NCBI GenBank assembly: GCA_001687465.1
Contig: LVLI01000013.1
Span: 40,307 to 104,306 of the forward strand
Direction: 5' to 3'
DNA from: Halocafeteria seosinensis
Taxonomy: Eukaryota > Sar > Bigyra > Bicosoecida
Length of the DNA: 64,000 bases
Position numbers and translations under genes: made by a program. Within the stretch, counting starts at the first letter, position 1. Every line of letters starts with the position of its first letter. Under the pieces are notes generated by a model. It worked only from the letters and a program-made list of their open reading frames with translations, was not told the DNA's origin and made no database searches. This document shows positions 56,618 to 64,000 of this stretch, in pieces.

Positions 56618-57471
56618 ATTGCTTTGGAACACAACGCCAGGTCCCTAACTCACTGTACCCTCTCTTTGACGCTCAGTGAAGGAAAACGGGCAATTTGGGT
56701 TCGGTTATTACAGGCAATGCATACAGTACGAACAGTATAAATCATAATAAACAATGCGATTAACAGATGAGTCTATGATATGACGACAAAAGTCACTCCC
56801 CGACGCCGACTCTTCTTCACAAATACATGACCGCCATCTCATCAATCATGATACAACTAGCATACAAGTCGTGGTACCAGGGCTATAACATGTAGGCTAT
56901 TGGTTCTCAGTGAGAATTTCCGACTGATTCTCCGGCCACATTAGCTACAGGTTAGCATAAAAGCACCTCTGGCGGGCACTGTGTCACAGTTTGCTACATA
57001 CAAAGCAATACTAGGAGCGTATACTACCTCAATTGTATATGTAACTGCGAACAAGAGTAGTATTCAGTGTAGGTGAAAGGATCTCCATGTCCTCCGTTGC
57101 AATACACGGCAGAAATTGGACATGCAGAGTGGCGAATGTGAAATAGGGTGTTCGACATTTATAATAGCGGATTCTCATTTCTGGCTGCTCTGGTCAATAC
57201 CATCATGGACTTACAAAGCGTGGCGCACTCGAAACTCTCCTTTCGTTATCCATACGTTGATTACAGACTTCAAACCTCTGGAGTCCAGATCCAAGTCTGA
57301 GTCTTAGACTGTCTGACACGCGTGAAGTTCAATGAACTGCCCCAGACGGGAGCAGTAGTATCAACGATGTTACCAGGATCTTTAAACCAAAGTACCGTTC
57401 GAGGGTAAACACGCAATAAGGCCTATAAAGGCTGTTTTCGTTTGCCGTCGGAAGACAGTTCTTGCAAAGGG
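56618..57471. other. intergenic region between HEL2 and Arp10-like genes
   Basis: These 854 bases separate divergent start codons. Nothing beyond short unsupported frames is seen; both promoters should be here. Confidence 0.4.
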
Positions 57472-58811
57472 ATGTCAAGCGCACACTCTATCAGTGATGT
57501 CATAGTGTTGGAGATAGGAGCTGCACATACCATTGTGGGTTTCGCGGAAGAACCACACTATCGCTATATAGTCGATTCTCCGGTATGTATCACCGTACTA
57601 CTTAATGCAGGGTTGGATCTAGAATGTTTGCTATCTATCGCTCAGTGCAGCTCTGCTTAGATTCCACCGCCTACCGACCTAAGCCGATTCAGGGTAACGA
57701 CCGCAGTTATGGCAGAACGGAAGGAAAGAGTCACCAGAAAGGACTACTTAGAGGATACCAGCGCGCAATAATCCCATGGCTACGCTTCATTTTTTTGGAT
57801 ATGCTGGATATCCGCCCTCAAGAGCACAGAATCGTTATCGTAGTGGACGATGCTGCGCGCCGAGACACTTTATTGGCAGTGTTGCAGCTCTGTATACACG
57901 AATTTGATATGAAAGGCGCGCAAATAGTTCCATCAGCAGTAGCGATCATGTCTGTCAGCGGGTTTACTACAGGGTTGGTTGTTGATGTTGGATACAGGGA
58001 GACAAGGGTCATCCCTGTTTATGAAGGTTCAGTTGCTCCTGAGAGGATCGAACGTAAGGTCTCATATGCTCAGATATTCTCAGTGTACAAATTAGCACTT
58101 TTATCCTTTTTGCTTCCAGGAATAGCTTGTGGGTCATTCGACTGTATATGTACTTTAGATAAGAAACCGGTACGAACTAGCATCGTGCAGAGCGACACCA
58201 GTGTGGAAGAAGATGTGTTCTTGAACGTTGATGAGACAGCTGCTCGAGCGCATCAATATCAATACGCATATTCTGGCCGAGGTTTCACCAGACTGTATGA
58301 GAAAACCTACTGTAGGGAAGGTAGCTCTGCAACGGTAGACAACTGGAGTCCTGCAGATTTGGGAAATGCAATTGGCGACGCTGTCCAGTCATGTCTACGA
58401 AAGCACTCTGCGCTCGAAGTCCGGAGCGTTCTAAGCAATATTGTACTTAACGGCTACCTCAACTCACTGCCAGCGTCCTCTAACGCTATCAAAGAGTGTA
58501 TTTACGCTGCGACATTCGAACATAACTCTTTGGAGACAGAAGAAGTTCAACTCTCGGCGGGGATATCTCCGTTGTTTAATGCCTACTACGGTGCAGTTAT
58601 TTTAGTTCGGTCTGGTCGTTCGCCAAAGTCACTATTTAGCCGGACCAACATCCCAATGCCTGAGTACTATGATCCTGAAACGTGGCAAGAAGGTTTACTT
58701 GAGTTTACTCGTTCCCATCGGCTACGGGCTGGCTGCGAGCATAACATAAATCCGCTTGACGATTCTGGAGTGTTTTCCCTTACTGATTTGCTATACCGTC
58801 GACAAATGTGA
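57472..58811 (+). CDS. ACTR10: actin-related protein, Arp10/ACTR10-like, 2 exons
   Basis: Arp10 caps the pointed end of the Arp1 filament in dynactin, the dynein cofactor. Exons 57472-57582 and 57651-58811 give 423 residues, close to the human protein (417). The actin-fold start VIVLEIGAAHTIVGFAEEP stands where actin has its phosphate-1 loop. The second phosphate loop reads GLVVDVGYRETRVIPVYEG, and IVLNGYLNSLP takes the position of the usual adenosine/phosphate motif. The catalytic Gln/His and nucleotide-contact residues are mostly missing, as expected for the divergent Arp10/Arp11 group, which binds nucleotide poorly. The first exon starts at the second in-frame Met codon; upstream codons have no ATG. 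A partial intron-like segment at about 58058-58119 is left unspliced because splicing would break the frame. Confidence 0.72.
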
Positions 58812-58983
58812 TGCTAGTTGCACCATTTCCCATGAAGGCACCAAAACAAAGGTACAAGGATCGGCGTCCTTGGTTTTATAGGCAGCAACAAACCATAGAA
58901 GACTGATGAGCTCGGTAACAAAAACGAAAAACGTAAAAGGAAAGGCAAGATACCGGAGTGAACAGTGAGCACTAACCGCCTGG
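58791..58983 (-). other. possible terminal exon of an unresolved small membrane protein
   Basis: A good acceptor (tttttgcacccag, ending at about 58984) is followed by a 61-codon open stretch with a strong hydrophobic helix (LAFPFTFFVFVTELISLLWFVA) and a stop at 58791, overlapping the Arp10 gene end on the other strand. I could not find an upstream exon in phase, so this may be chance. Confidence 0.25.
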
Positions 58984-59267
58984 GTGCAAAAAATCAACGA
59001 ACTTCAGTACTCCAAAGGGTTGAAATTTGCTAAGTGTTTTACTCAAGCATGGCGAAGCAGCAACCTCGCTATGAGTTCTCTTCGAGTCTCCACTGCATCG
59101 GCTGAATGGATTCAACAGCCGGTCTCCCGACACGAGGCGCGGGCCGGACTTGAGCTACCATGCCCCACTTTTTTAACGTTATTGGAAGCACGATCACCAG
59201 GATCCAAGCCATACATTTTGGCACTAAGCGATGTGACTATTTCGCTTCATAGCGACTCTTGTTTCCG

Positions 59268-59852
59268 TTACGACGCATCCTCGTCGATAGGGTAGGCCTG
59301 CGTCTCACGGAGGTGATCGTACGTGCGTCCAATAGAGCACTCACTCCGTGCACTGACTTACTTTGATTTGATCAGCAGCATGAAACAATACCCAGCCGAC
59401 AAATGATGCACCGAGCGTCAGAAACATCATGACTATCACCGTTATCTTCCCTGCCACGATCCGTGTGGTTACCTGGCGCACGGTCACGCATAGCGTTTTT
59501 GATTTTCCTTACATATGCAACACAGCATCTATGCTCGAGCACATACGATTGGTTCCTTTTCTTCCTCATCTCCTGTTTCGCGGGGTGCCATTGTAAGAAT
59601 AAGAACCACAATGCCGGTCAAAAGGGTGCCAATCAGTATGAAGCCCCTGGATAAATTTCAAAAAAAAAAACAAGCCAACAGCTCAGTATGTGAATATACA
59701 TAGTATTCAAAGAGCGTAGTGGATATCGTACAGCTGAGCACTCACTTCCTTTGTGGTGTACCACGGCCGACAAGGCAAATGAGGATGGAGACAATCACCG
59801 TAAGTAGGATAATAAACGTCCCAACGCCAACGCCTGCTACTCGGGCACTCAT
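59268..59852 (-). CDS. TMEM218: TMEM218-like ciliary transition-zone membrane protein, 4 exons
   Basis: TMEM218 is a small multi-pass protein of the ciliary transition zone (mutated in human ciliopathy). Exons 59852-59746, 59646-59547, 59472-59362 and 59297-59268 join in phase and encode 115 residues, the same length as human TMEM218. The sequence begins MSARVAGVGVGTFIILLTVI, matching the V.GVGxGxFI start of the family. It continues with a Cys-containing first helix, a second helix (GFILIGTLLTGIVVLILT) ending in PRE and an acidic loop, and a third helix (VIVMMFLTLGASFVGWVLF). Donors are gtgagt, gtatgt and gtaagt. No exon is longer than 111 nt, so no single open frame shows this gene. The name is from pattern and length, not from an alignment. 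Confidence 0.72.
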
Positions 59853-60023
59853 CTTAACAACAAGAGGGGAACAGTTGGGAGTGTACCACACATACGATGG
59901 ATGAATCGATTGTTCTACCTACAACAGACGCATGAATCAAGCGTCTATTTCCACCTAACAATACATACGTTCTTACTTGCTTAGTAATGATACCAAGTCT
60001 TACTTTTGTTGAAGCATCGGTGA

Positions 60024-60481
60024 ATGACCGCTACCAAGATGTCGACCTGGAGAAATCTTGTCAATACATGGAAGTATCTGGTACACCAAAGACCTGGAGG
60101 GTCGCCGCCTGTGTACGTTTATTGTCGTTCGTGTCCATATGCCTTTATACGCACTCGGTATCCTGTTGCAGCAAGACTCTTGGAGTGCATTGGCACTTCT
60201 GGCATCTCCTTTATGCAATTACCCCCGCCACGGCGCTTTGGTTCTACGCTGAATACAGAGAGCCAAGAGCTCGTTCGGAGCATGGATCAAGCTTCCTCTC
60301 CCGACCGAATAACCCTAAAGATTTGACCGATACAGCTTGGAAAGTACGCCGCCTGGAGGAGGAACTCCAGAACATCAGTAGCCCTGTGGACACTCAGCAA
60401 TCCCCAGAAAGGCGCGGGTGCTCTGAGAGTGGTGATGCATCCGAAAAATTGGATAAAATAGACAACCGGAGTAATCGGTGA
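60024..60481 (+). CDS. small single-pass membrane protein, 2 exons, unrecognised
   Basis: Exons 60024-60112 and 60172-60481 joined at gtacgt/ttgcag give 132 residues. A basic amphipathic N-terminus (MTATKMSTWRNLVNTWKYLV) is followed by one aromatic membrane helix (FWHLLYAITPATALWFYAEY) and a polar tail with a helix rich in Glu/Arg. The layout resembles small mitochondrial inner-membrane proteins but no family is recognised. The upstream neighbour TMEM218-like is divergent. Confidence 0.55.
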
Positions 60482-60949
60482 AATAGACTCCTGAGTCCTT
60501 CCGCGTGTACAACTGGCGTTCGTTCTCGACCGAAGAGTTAGCGAGCTCGTTCCAAAACTCCAGTGAGAGACCACGGTGTGACAACCTTGACGGTGGTGCT
60601 TCCAGCTGGAAGGACATTTGTGCAAAACATGGCGACATCTGCTAGTGCACGACGGAAGTTGCTCAGAGTACCTCACCTTGTTACAGCCGTTTACCCCACG
60701 TGCGAATAGCTCACTACACAATGCATATGTAACATTATCTGCTAAAGCATTGGCACGCCGCAACAAGTGGGATATCTAGAAACTTACCTAAGAATAAGCC
60801 TCATTGGGAGACACCAAACTGGCAACGCAACAGATACGAAACATTCAAGGAGACGTTGGATGAGGTCGGAAAATTGCGACTTCAGGCCTGTCGACAATTT
60901 TGAGCAGCTGATTGGTTGATGGCACTTCCACAGCAGCCATTCACGACAG
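60482..60949. other. intergenic region before the retroelement remnants
   Basis: These 468 bases hold no supported gene. The 160-codon minus-strand frame across 60287-60766 overlaps the gene above and lacks motifs. The distal part may already be retroelement sequence too decayed to recognise. Confidence 0.4.
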
Positions 60950-61486
60950 TTGAGGACCTGCAATGGTGGATTGAAAATCAGCTCACAAAGTTCTTGTAGA
61001 TATTGCTTCCAGCCATTGGCTCACAGTCTTGGCCATCACCTGAAAAAGTGTAATCACACAAGCGCCAGACGGCCGCGAACAACTAGGCACAATATGTTGA
61101 GGGGCAATCTTGTCCGCGGATTGCAGCAGTGGGATATCCCCGTCCCCATCGAAAAGGAACCTGAGCAATCAAGAGATAGGGCGGATATTCGTCTTTCGGC
61201 CGGGTCCACGCTGGTGGATTTGGGCGTTTGCGATCCGTTGTCCTATACACAGCTCCAGAAACATGACCTCCAAGGAGATACTAGGGCAATGGAACGGAAC
61301 AAGCTCAAACATTACGAGCCGCTGTGTTCTCAGACAGGACTATCCTTCTTCTATTGCATGCAGACGTTTGGTGGCCTTGATAGGAAGGCAGAGGAATTTT
61401 TCCAAGGTCTTTCGCGGTGCGAGCCTTGTCTGAGGGTTGTCAGCCAGCTTCATGATGCACCTCACTATCTATGGGGACTCCAATAA
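60950..61486 (+). mobile_element. non-LTR retrotransposon fragment: zinc knuckle and C-terminal nuclease-like region
   Basis: The frame shows a CCHC-like knuckle (CRYCFQPLAHSLGHHLKKC) followed by RHNMLRGNLVRGLQQWDIPV, the segment that in many LINE reverse transcriptase proteins follows the polymerase. The motif ADIRLSAGSTLVDLGVCDP looks like the core of a PD-(D/E)XK-type nuclease strand. A K-x-x-HYEPL...G...FFQGL tail follows. The polymerase palm is absent, so this is a 5'-truncated copy. The reading frame shifts near 61437, where the RNase H segment begins in another frame. Confidence 0.75.
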
Positions 61487-61760
61487 CGCCATCAAATGGG
61501 CTCAGGGAACGCTCGCCTGTAATTCACCCCACCTACAGCCAGTCCTTCAGAGGATAACGGAGACGCTGGAACGACTACGGGAAAAGCCTCAGGGGGACTC
61601 TATCTCTCTGAATCACGTTCCTCGTGCTCGTAAGCAAAACACGGGTGCTGACCGTCTGGCCAACGAAGCAATTGATCAGGACATAATTTTTTGCAATTAT
61701 TCTACGGGATTACTTCTTGGGGAATCCGGCCTCGCTGGTGGATTAATTTTGGGTATTCTT
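61437..61760 (+). mobile_element. RNase H domain fragment of the same retroelement
   Basis: The block LTIYGDSNNAIKWAQGTL, then a helix, then LNHVPRARKQNTGADRLANEAID is the second half of a type I RNase H as carried by several LINE families, with the Asp of GDSN and the late Asp of GADRLAN visible. It is offset by one base from the upstream zinc-knuckle frame, so the copy is broken by a frameshift. Downstream sequence at 61679-61765 resembles, in inverted orientation, the repeats at 63085-63148. Confidence 0.75.
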
Positions 61761-61862
61761 TTTCCTACAACCTACTTAATTCCACATATTATCTAAGGAG
61801 ATATTACCAACGCAACCAGGAATGGCAATATCAATCCGCAGGACGATGCCGAAAGAGACTCC

Positions 61863-62087
61863 ATGCTGGAACACTTGGAGGCTGAAAGCACATACGCTAC
61901 CCAAGGGGAAGCACTACCACGCAACGACAACGACGATGCAGACCAATCCTTTGTTCCGGTAAGCGAGAACAGCGGTAGTTCTAGTGCAGAATTTTCCGAT
62001 GTCGATTCTGACGGACAAGAAAACAACATGCGACCCCGTGTATTGGATACGAGGCCGTTTGGACCAGCGACAGAAGACTCGGTATAG
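61863..62087 (+). other. short acidic open frame, probably not a gene
   Basis: This is a 74-codon frame with a run of Asp/Ser/Glu and an ATG start, lying between inverted retroelement fragments. Low-complexity composition and context make it doubtful; it may be part of a transposon open reading frame 1 remnant. Confidence 0.2.
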
Positions 62088-62170
62088 CAGGTAACAACCC
62101 TGTTCCAATACAACCTTCGTATCAACAATGCCAACGAGAAGCTCCCTGAAGACTTTTGTTACCCTCGTGT

Positions 62171-62328
62171 TTGTGTATTTATTTTCTTTTAGGACCACTA
62201 TTATCGACCTACTCCACCACTAGCTACCGGCAACACAAGTTGCAACCACCGATGAGCCAAGTTGCTGTTAGCATGCATCAAGCCACAACTCAACCTTTCC
62301 CGAAGAGCGCAAACATATCCCACCGGAT
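62171..62328 (+). repeat. repeat modules A+B, copy 1
   Basis: Module A (62171-62216) recurs at 63696-63742 and module B (62215-62328) recurs almost base for base at 63886-64000, differing at one visible position. Both modules are parts of the minus-strand retroelement 3' region. Confidence 0.85.
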
Positions 62329-63042
62329 CAAAAACCCGGAGACAAGCCGGACGGTTCCGCAAGTCCGAGAGAAAGTCCAATCCTTTCCGTCCTATACCCC
62401 CAAAAGTCTGAAAAACCACCGGCAAAAACCTCTTGTGAGCCTCCTGGCAAACTCTATCATACTTACGACATTTCATCCTTTCCCTTACTGCCGTCGCCGC
62501 AGTCGAAGATAAGTTTTGTTAAGCTCCAACCGCTGACGGACTGGTGACGGAAACATCCAACACAAGAGGACCCCGTGGTTGCACAACTTCTACATCTCCT
62601 CTCATACTACTGCCCTGCTTAACCAGAGGCTCCTTTTCCACCACAAGACCCCAAGACGAGAGAGCCCCTATGATGACATCCCTGAGCTGATTATGCCGAT
62701 CCGTTCTTCCGTTGATCATATCCCCGTAAGAACATACGAAGGCATGTTGAGTAAGATCCGCAACGAATTCATCACACAATGGGCATATCTCCGGAATTTC
62801 CACCCTAGCTAACGGGAGTCACAAACGCAGCCTCGCACCAATCCTCCATTGAAGATCAGAAAACTGCTTTTCGAAGAGGTTGGGAACGCCCGCAGCCAAT
62901 CTTGAGCTCCCGTTTCCTGAGTCGCCTTCCATCTGGCCTTTCCATCCTCATCCCCTTTGGGGAAACTCCAATTGAGCTCGCCCTTCATTATTTGGTCAGT
63001 GAGCCAGCTCTGCTGCTTCCGATTAGGTGCACACTCCTCCAA
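62201..63042 (-). mobile_element. non-LTR retrotransposon fragment in the opposite orientation
   Basis: Three consecutive broken frames on the minus strand can be ordered as one element. The segment at 63042-62809 ends in QDWLRAFPTSSKSS, like the post-polymerase linker. That at 62803-62519 carries a zinc knuckle CPLCDEFVADLTQHAFVC, RHNQLRDVIIGALSSWG and the nuclease-like GDVEVVQPRGPLVLDVSV. That at 62476-62201 holds the tail RFLPVVFQTFGGIGRKGLDFL. The family is the same as the plus-strand fragment at 60950, with stops and frameshifts between parts. Confidence 0.75.
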
Positions 63043-63049
63043 AGTGGTT

Positions 63050-63146
63050 ATAGGGAAATACTCCCCTAACGAGTTTATAGGGAGTCCGGATCCCCCACGA
63101 GGTATTCCCCTGTAGAATCATTACAAAACATTATGTCTTTCCGATC
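63050..63146 (+). repeat. repeat module C, copy 1
   Basis: A stretch of about 97 bases (tatagggaaatactccccta...) recurs at 63770-63867 with a few differences. On the minus strand it encodes the end of the RNase H region (FCNDSTGEY... GDPDS). Confidence 0.85.
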
Positions 63147-63189
63147 AAGGCAACATCGTTGAGCGTGGCCTCTCCAACAACGTCTATGC

Positions 63190-63420
63190 GTGGCCATGGA
63201 AGCAGAAAACCAGAAGCGGACAAAGTACTCCCACCTACGCAGACATGATAGGGAGCTCATTCCTTTCGCGATGGAAGCGACTGGAGGCTTCGGAGACGAT
63301 GCGTATCGCTTCCTTAAGAGTCTGGCAAAGAGATTTCCGGGGACACTGAAAGGAGCGTGGGACCAACGAACTACAGGAAGCTGGTGATGTCTCGGCTAAG
63401 CCTGTGCTTGATGAGAGAGA
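63190..63420 (+). mobile_element. third retrotransposon fragment, plus strand
   Basis: The frame KRTKYSHLRRHDRELIPFAMEATGGFGDDAYRFLKSLAKRF reproduces the K-x-x-KY...PF..E..GG.G..A..FL..L tail seen in the other fragments, but is only about 65 codons. It is a very short 3' copy or a rearranged piece. Confidence 0.65.
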
Positions 63421-63695
63421 ACGTCAAAATGATCCGGCATTTCGTGACTACCGCGCAATTTGAAACGTAAGTAGAATGGTATCATCTTGCTTGTAGATTC
63501 TTCCGGTAGACCGTATACAATACACACAACGTCCTAAATAGAATCATGCTGCCACTTCGCCAAGGTGGCTTGGGAATCACGGGCTTCTACTTGACGTCAG
63601 ATGCGGCCTACATCCTTTCGTTGTGTATTGTATTTACTCTTACAAAGATTGAGGAAAAATGAAGGAATACCTAAAATTACTCTACAAGTGACCCG

Positions 63696-64000
63696 TTGTG
63701 TATTTATTTTCTTTTTAGGAGCACTATTATCGACCTACTCCAGATTCTGATTATTGTATATTCATGTGATTATAGGGAAATACTCCCCTAAGAGTTTAAA
63801 GGGAGTCCGGATCCCCCACGAAGTATTCCCCTGTAGAATCATTACAAAACATGATGTCTTTCCGATCGATTGCCTCGTTAGCTAGACCACCACTAGCTAC
63901 CGGCAACACAAGTTGCAACCACCGATGAGCCAAGTTGCTGTTAGCATGCATCAAGCCACAACTCAACCTTTCCCGAAGATCGCAAACATATCCCACCGGA
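63696..64000 (-). mobile_element. rearranged retroelement copy joining repeat modules C and B
   Basis: Module A (63696-63742), module C (63770-63867) and module B (63886-64000, running off the window) lie close together. On the minus strand one frame runs from the post-nuclease tail directly into LANEAIDRKDIMFCNDSTGE, so the RNase H core present in the plus-strand copy is deleted. The same modules lie about 0.8 kb apart in the copy at 62171-63146. Confidence 0.7.

Noticed and set aside
58984-59295. 103-codon plus-strand open frame between Arp10 and TMEM218-like genes
   Set aside because: No motif and no matching splice sites; its end is antisense to the last TMEM218-like exon.

Overview
The window is nuclear DNA of a unicellular eukaryote (a protist or alga). 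It is gene-dense, with about 20 firm protein genes on both strands. Most have several short GT-AG introns of about 60-80 nt. The gene set gives some hints about lineage. A K+-independent type vacuolar H+-pyrophosphatase argues against animals and fungi. A TMEM218-like transition-zone protein and an RIIa/EF-hand protein of the radial-spoke RSP7 type argue for a ciliated cell. PEX3, Sec24, LCB1, HEL2/ZNF598 and a mitochondrial EF-G are general eukaryotic functions. I cannot place the lineage from this sequence alone. Because introns are common, single open frames misrepresent most genes. I rebuilt the spliced models by matching splice sites, phases and family conservation, and all the models marked firm keep frame across every junction.

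Layout. 0-10 kb: a small three-exon membrane protein, mitochondrial EF-G (minus, 9 exons), an ERG2/sigma-1 receptor family protein (4 exons) and an RBM28/Nop4-type nucleolar RNA-binding protein (10 exons). 10-21 kb: an unrecognised basic/Ser-rich protein (7 exons), a PEX3-like peroxin (minus) and a very large coiled-coil protein of about 20 exons (minus). 21-26 kb: a ubiquitin-like + Tudor-knot protein that resembles BAG6-type proteins. 26-34 kb: three tandem paralogues of an HtrL/YibB-like type II membrane protein, separated by gene-poor spacers. 34-40 kb: a PH + cyclic-nucleotide-binding domain protein and the LCB1 subunit of serine palmitoyltransferase (minus). 40-46.5 kb: ribosomal proteins eL38 (plus) and eL27 (minus), two or three small membrane proteins, and the RIIa/EF-hand protein. 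46.5-60.5 kb: Sec24 (minus, intronless), H+-PPase (6 exons), HEL2/ZNF598 (minus), an Arp10-like actin-related protein, TMEM218-like (minus, 4 exons) and a small single-TM protein. 60.9-64 kb: truncated, mutually inverted fragments of a non-LTR retrotransposon with zinc knuckle, C-terminal nuclease-like and RNase H segments, and short direct repeats.

Most genes are unrelated housekeeping genes sharing a compact chromosome. The coherent themes are cilia (TMEM218-like, RSP7-like, possibly the coiled-coil protein), the secretory pathway (Sec24, LCB1, the YibB-like cluster, H+-PPase) and translation (eL38, eL27, EF-G, HEL2). No prokaryotic features, CRISPR arrays or convincing tRNA genes were seen.
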